A stretch of DNA of 64,000 nucleotides from Cupriavidus yeoncheonensis (GTDB lineage Bacteria; Pseudomonadota; Gammaproteobacteria; Burkholderiales; Burkholderiaceae). Position numbers and translations under genes: made by a program. Where the stretch lies: positions 62,001-126,000 of the forward strand of contig NZ_CAJPUY010000016.1 in NCBI RefSeq assembly GCF_905397275.1. The letters are read 5' to 3'. This document shows positions 1 to 8,022 of the stretch, piece by piece; positions within the stretch are counted from its first letter, which is position 1; each line of letters starts with the position of its first letter. The notes under the pieces are model-generated. The model ran no database searches. It saw nothing but the letters and a program-made list of their open reading frames with translations, and was not told where the DNA came from.

Positions 1-569
1 CGCGTGAGTGCGTCCAGCGCGGAGAATGGCTCGTCCAGCAGCAGGATCTCGGGATCGGCCAGGAGCGCGCGGGCAATGCCGACACGCTGCTGCATGCCGC
101 CCGAGAGTTCGTCCGGGTATTTGTGGCGGAAGTCCTTCAGGCCGACCAGCGCCAGCAGTTCGGCAGCGCGATCGGTGTCGGCCGAGGTCAGCCGGCGGCC
201 CTGGTGCGTGATCGGGAACGTAAGGTTCGAGATCACGTCCAGCCACGGCAGCAGCGTCGGCTTCTGGAACACGAAGCCGATATCGTCCCGCGGCCCCGTC
301 ACCGGCTGCCCGAACACCTGCACGGCTCCCGACTGCGGCACGATCAGGCCGGAGATCAAGCGCAGCAGCGTGGATTTGCCGCAGCCGCTGGGGCCGACGA
401 CTACCACGAACTCGTTGCGGCGGATACTGAAGCTGATGTTCTTCAGCGCGTGGACGACGGACCCGTCGGAGGCCTGGAAGCGGTGGCCGACGTCGTGGAA
501 GGCGATCGCTGTCTCGCTGTGGGCAAAGGCGTCGCCGCTGGCGGCGTCGAGATATCTGGGCAGCATCAT
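1..569 (-). CDS. ABC transporter ATP-binding protein, SsuB/TauB-like (3' end beyond window)
   Basis: This is the ATP-hydrolysing subunit of an importer of the nitrate/taurine/alkanesulfonate type. About 189 N-terminal residues are present. Walker [10 protein letters not shown] lies at residues 59-67, the ABC signature LSGGMQQR at 155-162 and Walker B ILLLDEP at 175-181; the H-loop would lie beyond the window edge. The start codon overlaps the stop of the upstream alpha/beta hydrolase gene (ATGA), so it is translationally coupled and is the last gene visible in the Rut-like operon. A permease and a binding protein are expected further left. Inference: it imports the heterocyclic substrate or a nitrogen compound handled by that operon. 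A second ATG lies one codon downstream of the one chosen. Confidence 0.9.
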   Translation of the reverse strand, partial: MMLPRYLDAASGDAFAHSETAIAFHDVGHRFQASDGSVVHALKNISFSIRRNEFVVVVGPSGCGKSTLLRLISGLIVPQSGAVQVFGQPVTGPRDDIGFVFQKPTLLPWLDVISNLTFPITHQGRRLTSADTDRAAELLALVGLKDFRHKYPDELSGGMQQRVGIARALLADPEILLLDEPFSALDALT

Positions 570-1405
570 TGCACCCCCGCTTGCAGTACGGTGGCGCCGC
601 TGCCTGCGTGGTCCTGCAGGAAGGCGGACAGTGCCGCATCGAATTCCGCCGGGGCTTCCAGGTTGCACAGGTGGCCTGCGCCGGGAATCACCACCAGCCG
701 GCTATCGGGAATGTGCTCGGCAAGCAGCCGGCTTTCCGACTCCGGCAGCACGCGGTCCTGGTCGCCGACGACGACCAGCGTCGGCACGCCGATGCTGGCA
801 AGGCCTTCGCGGAAGTCCATGGTGACCAGCGCGCGCAACGTCTGCTGGTAGGGCCCGGGGCGCAGCGCCTCCAGCGACCTGACCAGGGCGTTGCGCACGG
901 AGTCGTCCGCGCGGCTTCCGGCCAGGAGTTCCACCAGCCCCGGCGCGATGTCGCGCATCGACGCACCCGCTTCGAGCGGCCGCAGGCGCCTGGCAAGGAA
1001 GTCTTCGCGCGCTTCTGCGGTGAGCAGGCCCGCGCCGGCCGCGGTCGCTGCAAGCGTCAGCGTCGCCACGCGCTGCGGATAGCGCGCGTAGAAGTCCTGC
1101 GCGATAAAGCCGCCCATCGACAGGCCGACGATGTGCGCGCGCTGCGCTCCGATCGCGTCCAGCAGCGCGCCGAGGTCGTCGGCGAAATCGCCGAACACCA
1201 GTGGGCGGTCGGGGTTGTCGCTGTCGCCATAGCCGCGCGCATCCCAGGCCACGCAGGTGTACCGTGCGCCAAGGCTTGCGAGCTGCCCGTCCCAGTTGCG
1301 ACGGTTGCCGCCCACGCCGTGCAGGAACACGACAACGGGTCCCGAGCCGGCATGCGCGAAGGCAACCCGGACCTTGCCGCGCTGGCTGAATGACATCCTG
1401 CTCAT
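566..1405 (-). CDS. alpha/beta-fold hydrolase, RutD-like
   Basis: A 279-residue alpha/beta hydrolase. The oxyanion loop HGVGG lies near residues 29-33, the nucleophile elbow GLSMGG at 94-99 has Ser96 as nucleophile, and a late Asp (GDQDRVLP) and His ([11 protein letters not shown]) complete a plausible triad. Its position between a RidA gene and a RutA-like monooxygenase parallels RutD, which hydrolyses an aminoacrylate or carbamate intermediate in the Rut pathway. The sequence also resembles 3-oxoadipate enol-lactonases, so the substrate is not certain. Its ATG overlaps the RidA stop (ATGA) and its stop overlaps the ABC ATPase start, showing a tightly coupled operon. The frame is open much further upstream, but that extension would cover the whole RidA gene and is rejected. 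Confidence 0.85.
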   Translation of the reverse strand: MSRMSFSQRGKVRVAFAHAGSGPVVVFLHGVGGNRRNWDGQLASLGARYTCVAWDARGYGDSDNPDRPLVFGDFADDLGALLDAIGAQRAHIVGLSMGGFIAQDFYARYPQRVATLTLAATAAGAGLLTAEAREDFLARRLRPLEAGASMRDIAPGLVELLAGSRADDSVRNALVRSLEALRPGPYQQTLRALVTMDFREGLASIGVPTLVVVGDQDRVLPESESRLLAEHIPDSRLVVIPGAGHLCNLEAPAEFDAALSAFLQDHAGSGATVLQAGVQ

Positions 1406-1818
1406 GACCGATCCCCGGGCAGCACCGCGATCACGTCGATCTCGATCAGGCAGGCGGGCATCAGCAGGGCCCTGACCTGGACGCCGGTACTGGCCGGCCT
1501 GTGCTCGCCGAAGAAGGCCTTGCGCACGGCCCAGTACTCGCTGGCGACGGCTTCGTCCAGGTTGCAGGTGAAGTAGGTGGTCATCTTGACCACGTCCTGC
1601 ATCGTCGCGCCGGCGCGCGCCAGGATCGCGCGGATGTTTTCGAAGCACTGGCGTGCCTGGGCGACAAGGTCGCCTGCGCCCGCCAGGGTGCCATCGGGAG
1701 CCAGTGCGATCTGGCCGGACAGGTACAGCGTGTTGCCGGCGCGCAGCGCGGGGGCCGGCGGCATGTCGTGTTCCCAGTCCCACTGGGGGGCGACCGGATC
1801 GAGGTGGGGGCGGGTCAT
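1402..1818 (-). CDS. RidA/YjgF/RutC-family enamine/imine deaminase
   Basis: A 138-residue RidA-family protein, the usual family length. It carries the characteristic segments LYLSGQIALAPDGT, QARQCFENIRAILARAG and VVKMTTYF, and a C-terminal strand ending in LIEIDVIAVLPG with the conserved Arg just upstream (VRALLMP). Family members hydrolyse reactive enamines or imines; in the Rut pathway RutC acts on 3-aminoacrylate. The gene sits between the RutA-like monooxygenase and the hydrolase, with a 4-base overlap to the latter. RidA proteins are common, so the pathway role rests on gene context. Confidence 0.88.
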   Translation of the reverse strand: MTRPHLDPVAPQWDWEHDMPPAPALRAGNTLYLSGQIALAPDGTLAGAGDLVAQARQCFENIRAILARAGATMQDVVKMTTYFTCNLDEAVASEYWAVRKAFFGEHRPASTGVQVRALLMPACLIEIDVIAVLPGDRS

Positions 1819-1922
1819 GGTGCTCCTTGTCGGCGACGTGAAGAATTGTGGGCTTTAGGGGGAGGGGGGCCGGCGGGTGCCAGCGCCGTCTCGCCATCTC
1901 CCGCCCTCGGCCTGTGGTGCGC

Positions 1923-3038
1923 TTATGCCGCGGCCCGCGTTGTGGCGCCGGCCCGCGTGGTGACGCCGAACTCCTCGAGCAGGGGCAGCACGCGTTCGCC
2001 GACAAAGCGCAGGTCCTCGATAAAGTCGGGAACGATCAGCGTGATCCCGTCCAGTTCCGCTTCGATGATGGTGCGCGCGACACGGCGTGCCAGCGTCTCG
2101 GCCGACCCGGTCATCGCGCCACCGAGCACGGAACTCACGCGCGCGCCCTGGTCGATGAAGTACTGCGCCGCGAAGTTCTGCTTGGCGCTGACATCCGAGC
2201 TGTACTCGGCGGTCTGGGTCGCAAGGGCGATGCGATCGACACCGTCATCGAAGTGGTCGAGGCGCGCTTGCGCCAGCGCATCCGTTTCACCGGGGATCAG
2301 CGTGAAGAGTCCGTAGGACTTGAACTCCGGCTTGCCAGCCTTGGCTGCCAGTTCCTTGGCGCGCTTGCCGCGCTGGAGCGAGGCGTCGTCGTCGCTGGCC
2401 GTGAAGAAGCTGGCATCGCAGTTGTCGATCGTGAACTGGAAGCCGCGGTCCGAGGCCCCGGCGCAGATCAGGGTGGGCGGCCTGGACGGCTTGGGGTTCG
2501 ACATGCAGTCGGTCAGTTCGTAGAAGCGGCCCTTGTGGTCGACCCGGTCTTCGGTCCAGAGCCGCTTGACGACCTTGATCCACTCGTCAGCCAGCTCGTA
2601 GCGGCCGGCGTGGTCCAGCGGCTTCCACAAGCCCAGCTGGCCAAGATCGTGCGGATTGGAGCCGGAGACCAGGTTCAGTCCGACGCGCCCGTTCGAGATC
2701 TGGTCGATGGTCGACACCATCTTGGCGACGACGGCGGGCGGGAAGATCATCATGTGGACCGTCCCCCAGATCTTGATGGAGCTGGTTGCCTGCGCCAGCG
2801 CCGCCATGGTCGTCAGGGACTCCAGCGTGGTGTCCCAGTGCCTGGACGGGCCGCCGTAGCCGCGCCACTTGGCCATGCTGAGGGCGAAGTCGAAGCCGAG
2901 CTGCTCGGCGAGCCGGGTGACCTGGAGGTTGTGCTCGTAGTTGCCCGGGGTGGGCGGCGCATTGACCGAAGCCACCCAGCCGTTGTTGCCAACCGGGATA
3001 AAGACGCCGACCTCTGTTGCTTTCTTGGTAGTGGACAT
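1923..3038 (-). CDS. LLM-class FMN-dependent monooxygenase, RutA-like
   Basis: A 371-residue luciferase-like (bacterial luciferase superfamily) monooxygenase. The N-terminus GVFIPVGNNGWVAS, the segment FDFALSMAKWRGYGG, the block IDQISNGRVGLNLVSG and the segment PTLICAGASDRG line up by eye with E. coli RutA, which opens the uracil ring using a flavin-N5-peroxide. DszA and HcbA1 form a related N5-peroxide group. FMNH2 would come from one or both reductases encoded immediately upstream. There is no recognisable RutB amidohydrolase gene beside it. It could oxidise a pyrimidine or another N-heterocycle; the substrate cannot be read from sequence. Confidence 0.85.
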   Translation of the reverse strand: MSTTKKATEVGVFIPVGNNGWVASVNAPPTPGNYEHNLQVTRLAEQLGFDFALSMAKWRGYGGPSRHWDTTLESLTTMAALAQATSSIKIWGTVHMMIFPPAVVAKMVSTIDQISNGRVGLNLVSGSNPHDLGQLGLWKPLDHAGRYELADEWIKVVKRLWTEDRVDHKGRFYELTDCMSNPKPSRPPTLICAGASDRGFQFTIDNCDASFFTASDDDASLQRGKRAKELAAKAGKPEFKSYGLFTLIPGETDALAQARLDHFDDGVDRIALATQTAEYSSDVSAKQNFAAQYFIDQGARVSSVLGGAMTGSAETLARRVARTIIEAELDGITLIVPDFIEDLRFVGERVLPLLEEFGVTTRAGATTRAAA

Positions 3039-3130
3039 GGGTTCCTCTCTGGATGTCAGCGCGCCGCACCCGGCGCGCGTTGGCGAGGCGAGGCATCAGC
3101 CCCGCGTGACGCGGTGTGTGGCTGCCCGGA

Positions 3131-3679
3131 TCAGCCAGGCAGCGAAAGCAGCTTGCGGAAGGTGCTGCCGTGGAAGACCAGCGGCTCCACATGCGGGCGC
3201 ATCGTCAGCGCGGTAATGCGCAGCAGCACGATGCCGTGGTCGCCGGCGGGCAGCACGCTGTCCATCGCGCATTCCATCCACACGGCGGCGCCGTCGATCA
3301 GCACGGCGCCATCGGCAGTGGCGCCCAGGGCCATGCCATCGAACTTGTCGTCGGCGCGCGAGGCGAGCTTGCGCACCGCGACGTCATGGCTGTGGCCAAG
3401 GAAGCTGATGCCGAGGCGCGGCGCCGTTGCCAGCTTCTCCCAGGTCCTGGACGTCCACTGGACGCAGAAGGACACCAGTGGCGGCTCGATCGATACCGGG
3501 ACAAAGCTGCTCGCGGCCATGCCCGCCGGCTTGCCGTCGACCAGCGCGCATACGCCGACCACGCCGGTCGGGAAGCAGCCATAGGCCTTGCGCAGCATTG
3601 CGCCGTGATCGCCGTCTTGCCCGGCCAGTACGGAGAAGGGCGGATCCGCCGCCAGCCAGTTGATTGCGAGTTCGGACAT
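3131..3679 (-). CDS. flavin reductase domain protein, RutF/HpaC-like
   Basis: A 182-residue flavin reductase-like protein of the HpaC/RutF family, which reduces FMN or FAD with NAD(P)H to supply a two-component monooxygenase. Family blocks are visible: LRKAYGCFPTGVVGVCAL near the N-terminus, then MAASSFVPVSIEPPLVSFCV, then LGISFLGHSHDVAVRKLAS, and a late GDHGIVLLRI where the family has GDH. The gene lies directly upstream of the RutA-like monooxygenase and only 2 bases after the NADPH-FMN reductase stop, so it is almost certainly the electron-supplying partner. Confidence 0.88.
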   Translation of the reverse strand: MSELAINWLAADPPFSVLAGQDGDHGAMLRKAYGCFPTGVVGVCALVDGKPAGMAASSFVPVSIEPPLVSFCVQWTSRTWEKLATAPRLGISFLGHSHDVAVRKLASRADDKFDGMALGATADGAVLIDGAAVWMECAMDSVLPAGDHGIVLLRITALTMRPHVEPLVFHGSTFRKLLSLPG

Positions 3680-3681
3680 GG

Positions 3682-4185
3682 TCAGCTCCTGTCTGCGGCC
3701 AGCAAGGTACGGACGACGCCGGACCAGCGCCCGGCAAACGCCTCGATGGCGACGCCGTCTTCAAAGGATTTCTCCATCAGGTACAGGCCCGGTGTCGGGC
3801 AGGTGGCGCCGAGCTCGACCAGCACCGGCTTGAGCAGCAGCTCCGGCGCCATCGCATGCGCGGGTCCGGCGCCCAGCATCAGCGGCACCGCCACCACGCC
3901 CTGCAGGCCGGTTCCGCCCGCGAACTGGTCCAGGAACAGCTTGAGCAGGCCGGTGTAGGTGGCCTTGAAGGTCGGACTGGCGACGATGACCAGCCGGGCG
4001 CCGGCGACCGCGGCGACGGTGCGTTCGACGTCTGGGTCGCCCCAGCCGAGCAGCGCGGCACCGAGATCGACGACGTCGACGGTGAGGTCCGGCTCGGCGC
4101 CCGTGAGCGCCTGCGCCAGCATCCGCGCGGCCTGTGCCGTGCGGGACTTTGGCTTGGGATTGCCAATGAGGATTGCGGTGGTCAT
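3682..4185 (-). CDS. NAD(P)H-dependent FMN reductase, SsuE/MsuE-like
   Basis: A 167-residue flavodoxin-fold FMN reductase. The N-terminus AILIGNPKPKSRT is the phosphate-binding loop of this family, and VIVASPTFKATYTGLLKLFLDQF is its central signature block. SsuE-type enzymes supply FMNH2 to two-component monooxygenases such as SsuD. Having both this enzyme and a RutF-like reductase in one operon is redundant for a single monooxygenase. It is the first enzyme gene of the operon; a nested inverted repeat lies 20-60 bases upstream of its ATG. Confidence 0.85.
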   Translation of the reverse strand: MTTAILIGNPKPKSRTAQAARMLAQALTGAEPDLTVDVVDLGAALLGWGDPDVERTVAAVAGARLVIVASPTFKATYTGLLKLFLDQFAGGTGLQGVVAVPLMLGAGPAHAMAPELLLKPVLVELGATCPTPGLYLMEKSFEDGVAIEAFAGRWSGVVRTLLAADRS

Positions 4186-4486
4186 ATCCAGCCCCCTTCG
4201 TGGGTTGCACGTCTTGCCTTGCGCTTGGGCAAGGCGTTTCTACGTGCAGGAATTTCACCACCGGCACCGCGCACCAACTATCCGCTTAGTGCGCGAAGAC
4301 TGTCCGGAAATGCGCGCGCCGGGCAGCCTGCAACGCGGGCGCCATGGCGGTGTGTTAGCGCGGGGCGGCTTTCGGCGGGCAGGACAGGGGCCGCTTGCGT
4401 GCGCAGGCGGGGATGGCGAGGATGGGGGGGAAGCGCAAGCCGGCATGCCGTGCGGCATCCGGCCTGGAAGGCGCGAACTGGCGGTG
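4186..4486. promoter_or_regulatory. AraC to monooxygenase-operon intergenic region with nested inverted repeat
   Basis: A 301-base gap without a gene. At 4206-4248 there is a nested inverted repeat: TGCACGT (4206-4212) pairs with ACGTGCA (4242-4248), and inside it GCCTTG (4216-4221) pairs with CAAGGC (4230-4235). It sits 21-63 bases upstream of the leftward FMN reductase start, where an operator or leader hairpin would be. The rest (4249-4486) is GC-rich and holds nothing I recognise. Confidence 0.45.
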
Positions 4487-5476
4487 CTAGCCGCGCCGGT
4501 GCATGGTTTCGGAGGGTGACTCGGCGAACGCGCGCTTGTAGTCCGCCGCGAACCGGCCGAAATGCGTAAAGCCGACCCCGAGCGCAATCGCGGAAACGTT
4601 GTGGCGCGACAGGTCGGACATGAGCTCCGCCCGGGCCTGCTTCAGCCGGAAGTGCTTCAGGTAGGCAACCGGGGTGTAGCCGATGTACTTGCGGAAGCAT
4701 TCAAACAACTTGAGCCGCGACACGCCGGCAGCCGCTTCGATGTCTTCGAGGTGGATCGGCTCGCGGAAATTGCTCTCGATAAATGTCCTGGCGCGCACCA
4801 CGTATTCCGGGAGTTTCGTGCCGCGTGTCCTGCGGATCCGCTCGGAATAGTTGCTTGGCTGCGCGATCAGCAGCCCCTTCAGCAAGGTCGTCTCGAAGTC
4901 GCGGCTGAATGCCGTGCACCGGTAGAGTTCGCGCGCGCAATCGGCATCATTGAGGTAGGTCCGGACCATGCGCCACCACGCGCCGGTACAGCCCTCGGTG
5001 CCGCTGATGCCGGGCTCGAACACCAGCAGGTCCTGCACGGGCGCGCCGAGGAGATCGCCAAGCACCCGTTCGAGCGACTGGCGCGGCACGGCGACCAGGA
5101 TCTTCCTGCAGTGCCCCGATATGTCCAGCGCCAGGGGCTGCTCCGGCGAGACCGCGATGCCATGGGCTGCGTCGGAGCGCAGCAGGCCGTGCGGCTGCAT
5201 CATCTGTTGCTCGCCTTCTACCGGCAGGCTGATGTTGTACGTGGTGCGGAGTTCGCCCGCCCCCACCTCCACCCGGACGTCGGAACCGTACCGGATGTAG
5301 CCCACCGTCGTCGACATGTCGCGCAGCAGATGCCCGCTATAACTGAACTCGAACCGCCCGGGCGAAGCGATCCGGACGGAATGCCGGCCGCACAGTGCTT
5401 CGGAGAATGAACTCGCGGCATCGATGCCCAGTCCGCTCGCGCGGATGGCATCGTCGACTACAAACTTGCTGTTCAT
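4487..5476 (-). CDS. AraC-family transcriptional regulator
   Basis: A 329-residue AraC-type regulator. The N-terminal two thirds fit the AraC-binding-like effector domain found in catabolic activators (for example SGHLLRDMSTTVGYIRYGSD and GELRTTYNISLPVEG). The C-terminal ~105 residues carry the double helix-turn-helix: FREPIHLEDIEAAAGVSRLKLFECF and the classic second half with SAIALGVGFTHFGRFAADYK. It lies head-to-tail upstream of the monooxygenase operon with a 301-base regulatory gap, so it probably activates that operon. The effector is unknown. Confidence 0.92.
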   Translation of the reverse strand: MNSKFVVDDAIRASGLGIDAASSFSEALCGRHSVRIASPGRFEFSYSGHLLRDMSTTVGYIRYGSDVRVEVGAGELRTTYNISLPVEGEQQMMQPHGLLRSDAAHGIAVSPEQPLALDISGHCRKILVAVPRQSLERVLGDLLGAPVQDLLVFEPGISGTEGCTGAWWRMVRTYLNDADCARELYRCTAFSRDFETTLLKGLLIAQPSNYSERIRRTRGTKLPEYVVRARTFIESNFREPIHLEDIEAAAGVSRLKLFECFRKYIGYTPVAYLKHFRLKQARAELMSDLSRHNVSAIALGVGFTHFGRFAADYKRAFAESPSETMHRRG

Positions 5477-5518
5477 GCTGAACTCCGTTTGGGGGCGATC
5501 GGGAGATCAACGCTATGG

Positions 5519-6178
5519 TCAGTGCGCGGCGTGGCTCATGGCGCGCCACAGGGCCTTGGTCGCATGCCGCAAGGTCTGCCGCTCGGGCAGGTCGGGGCCG
5601 CCCCGGCGGCAGAGCGCCATCAGTCCCTGCGCGTGCGCCTCGATCAGCGAGGCCCGGATTGCGCACTCCTGCTCGGGCAGCGCCGGATTGATTTCTGCGA
5701 TCAGGTCCAGCCAGATCTGCTGGAACTGCTTGTTGCCAGCGCCAACCAGCTCGGCGATGGCCGGATCGTGTTCGGCCAGCGCCCAGCATTCCAGCACGAA
5801 GGGCGTGACATCGGCGTCGACGACCAGGATGTCGTCGAAGAACTCATCGATGATGGTGTTCAGGCGTGCTTCGGGCGGTTGCAGCTTGTTGGCGCCGAGC
5901 CTGGCGTAGCGGTCGATATAGCGCCCGTAGACTTCCCGGATGGTCGCCACCAGCAACTGATCGCGGGTGCCGAAGTAGTGCTGCAGGGTGCTGAGGCGCA
6001 CGCCGACTTCGGCGGCCACGCGATTGATGCTGTAGCCGCCATACCCATCGCGCGCGAAGACGCGGATTGACGCTTCGATCAGTTCGGGAATGCGGCTGGA
6101 GCGATTGCCGCGCGGCTTCGCCCGCCGTGCGTCGCCCGCGCCGTGGAGATCGGCCGAGGTGAATTCGAGCTTGTCCAT
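5519..6178 (-). CDS. TetR-family transcriptional regulator
   Basis: A 219-residue TetR-type repressor. The N-terminal helix-turn-helix has the family core SIRVFARDGYGGYSINRVAAEVGV followed by LQHYFGTRDQLL. I chose the ATG at 6178 (protein begins MDKLEFTSAD) over an in-frame ATG at 6235, because the longer version begins inside the TAGGT-N6-ACCTA operator at 6224-6239 and adds a non-conserved tail. It lies upstream of the AraC gene in the same orientation. It may control itself and possibly the AraC gene and operon downstream. No strong RutR resemblance was seen. Confidence 0.88.
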   Translation of the reverse strand: MDKLEFTSADLHGAGDARRAKPRGNRSSRIPELIEASIRVFARDGYGGYSINRVAAEVGVRLSTLQHYFGTRDQLLVATIREVYGRYIDRYARLGANKLQPPEARLNTIIDEFFDDILVVDADVTPFVLECWALAEHDPAIAELVGAGNKQFQQIWLDLIAEINPALPEQECAIRASLIEAHAQGLMALCRRGGPDLPERQTLRHATKALWRAMSHAAH

Positions 6179-6223
6179 GGCTGCGTCCGAGCGTGTTCGA
6201 ATGAGTGTCCCTGGCTCGAATAA

Positions 6224-6315
6224 TAGGTAGCTCAACCTAAACTATCACTAGTGGTTTCACCTATTTAGTAATCCATCAAGCATATAAACGGCAAAAAAAT
6301 AGGTTGAGCTACCTT
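6224..6315. promoter_or_regulatory. paired palindromic operators upstream of tetR gene
   Basis: AGGTAGCTCAACCTA at 6225-6239 has an exact 15-base reverse complement at 6300-6314, 60 bases away. Each copy is itself dyadic: TAGGT-N6-ACCTA at 6224-6239 and TAGGT-N6-ACCTT at 6300-6315. The stretch between them is AT-rich against a GC-rich background, as expected for a promoter. The spacing and placement fit TetR binding sites flanking its own promoter. The DNA on the right leads only to the 3' end of the ATPase gene. Confidence 0.7.
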
Positions 6316-6400
6316 GATGGAGCCTCTCCTCGGGGTGATCGTCTCTTTTCCGCGAGAGCTCGTGACTCAGCGCAAGCAAGGCGGAAGATCGCTGCTTGCG

Positions 6401-7561
6401 TCAAGAAGCCAGGCTCCGGGAGCGCAGCCACTTGAGCCAGGACTGATCCTCGATTTCGTACGTACCACGAGACTCCTTCCAGAGGATCTCGCGCTCACGC
6501 AAGGCGTCGATGGCATTCTGGACAGTGGCGGTGTTCACCGTGGCGGCGGCGGGGAGGAGGGACTTGTATGCGCTCATGGCGGCCTCGCCAAACGGGGAGA
6601 ACTGCCCCGTTTTCGACGCCATCACCCGGACCACGGCCTGCTGCAACGGGGTGAGAGAGGCAAAGTCGCTCTCGACTTCCTGCCACAGCCGTTCCTGTAT
6701 GAGGGTGGCATCTTCCTTCAGGCGCGTGCTCAGATATGGGGATTCGTTAGCGACTGCGATCGATGAGATCAGATGGCGAAGCAGCTCGGGTCTGTGACCC
6801 ACCATCTCGAACGCATCGAAGACGGCCTCTGGCTCGAACTGGTTGCCCGCGGCGAGCGCCCGGTTGACGCTTGCCGTGTACTCGTCAGTAAAGCTGCGAT
6901 CCAGCAGGGGGAAGGGTGTGACAAGAGAGCCGAAGAACGGCATGCGGGAATTCATGACCAGATGAGCCAGCTTGTCCCGGCTTGACCCCGTGAAGACCAG
7001 CATCAGTTCGGGAGCCTTGCCCGAGACGTTCATCGCGTCGCGGGCGGCTTTCAGCCCGAACATTGCCTCCAGCCCCTTGTCTGTCGTGAGCGCGTGCTGC
7101 GCCTCATCGACAATCAGCAGGACCGGCTTCCTGGCAGACTTCCGCAGCGCTTCCAGTGCCTGGGTGAGCGTGACTCCCACCGGCAATCCCGCCGTAGTCA
7201 GATCCAGCCCCAGCGTTCCCAGGACCGTCACCTTGGTGAGGCCAACGGCCTTGGCCGCCTTGCTTACGATGCCGGCGTATTCCGCAATCTTGTGCTTGAC
7301 GGCGTCCGCGATGAGTTCGCCCGGATCCTGCGCCTTGTTCGACCAAAGGTCGACATACACGGTCGCCCAGCCGCGTTGCTCGGCGGCGGGGACGAGATCC
7401 TCGCGGAGAAAGGTTGACTTGCCGACCCGCCGCGGTGCCGCCAGAAAGAGTCCTGAACGTGCGTCCTGCAGGCCCTCTCCGGTCAGGGCCGCGCAAAAGC
7501 TTGCCGCGAGGGCAGGGCGGCGAAACGTGTAGCGAGCGGATGCGGGAGTAAGCTGGCTCAT
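6401..7561 (-). CDS. AAA/STAND-like ATPase, orphan
   Basis: A 386-residue P-loop ATPase. Walker A is AAPRRVGKST (residues 41-50), Walker B with a DExx acid is VLLIVDEAQHA (about 147-157), and a sensor-like LVFTGSSRDKL follows near 189-198. The C-terminal ~130 residues look helical and winged-helix-like (FASLTPLQQAVVRVMAS, VQNAIDALREREILW). This layout resembles the archaeal-type/MNS-clade STAND ATPases seen in defence or stress loci. No partner gene is adjacent: its 3' neighbour is a TetR regulator gene and upstream DNA is non-coding. Biological role unknown. Confidence 0.75.
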   Translation of the reverse strand: MSQLTPASARYTFRRPALAASFCAALTGEGLQDARSGLFLAAPRRVGKSTFLREDLVPAAEQRGWATVYVDLWSNKAQDPGELIADAVKHKIAEYAGIVSKAAKAVGLTKVTVLGTLGLDLTTAGLPVGVTLTQALEALRKSARKPVLLIVDEAQHALTTDKGLEAMFGLKAARDAMNVSGKAPELMLVFTGSSRDKLAHLVMNSRMPFFGSLVTPFPLLDRSFTDEYTASVNRALAAGNQFEPEAVFDAFEMVGHRPELLRHLISSIAVANESPYLSTRLKEDATLIQERLWQEVESDFASLTPLQQAVVRVMASKTGQFSPFGEAAMSAYKSLLPAAATVNTATVQNAIDALREREILWKESRGTYEIEDQSWLKWLRSRSLAS

Positions 7562-8022
7562 CGGGGCGCATGGGGAATTTATCGGTGTTTATCCTAGATC
7601 GATAAATTATCGATGTCAAATAAATGGCGATAGATGGCCGATGCGGCACTTGGGGCTGGCGGGCACGCCCGTAATTGCGCGGGAACCGGACCATACGGGC
7701 GCCGCGGTCCCCGCTGATAGCTGGCTTACCTGCGATGGCGATGACCACCGCGACATTCCCATCGAAGTGGGAGGGAGGCGCGGCAGCGGTTTCGCGGGGA
7801 AGAACCTGGTGGTCGCGGAACATCCCGACCGCAAGCGGGAGGTGTCCCGGGATTCGGGCAGGCGCAGTGCAAAGCGGCGGCCAGCCTGGACGTTCCAGTG
7901 CTGCAACACGGTGTTCGATTCCGCACGCGTTTCCTGGCCGGGGATCGTTGCATCATTATGAAAACGGCCGAGGCGGTAAAGCGCTGCCCGCGCCAAGACA
8001 ACAGTGACCGCCAGGAGACCCG
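7562..8022. promoter_or_regulatory. 461-base gap with palindrome upstream of the ATPase gene
   Basis: No convincing gene. Close to the leftward ATPase start there is an AT-rich 17-base palindrome ATCGATAA-A-TTATCGAT at 7598-7614, with further partial copies (TTTATCG near 7579 and GGCGATAG near 7626). This is the only strongly AT-rich patch in the gap and is a candidate operator or promoter of the ATPase gene. The remainder (7640-8010) is GC-rich with no recognisable motif apart from the ribosome-binding site of the MFS gene near 8012. Confidence 0.5.

Noticed and set aside
1848-3584. Long rightward open frame opposite the RutA-like and flavin reductase genes
   Set aside because: Antisense to well-supported genes; Arg/Ala/Gly-rich composition from GC-rich codon bias and no motif.
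7641-8010. Open frames of about 106-153 codons on both strands before the MFS gene
   Set aside because: No ribosome site or motif; overlapping frames on both strands with the composition of non-coding DNA.
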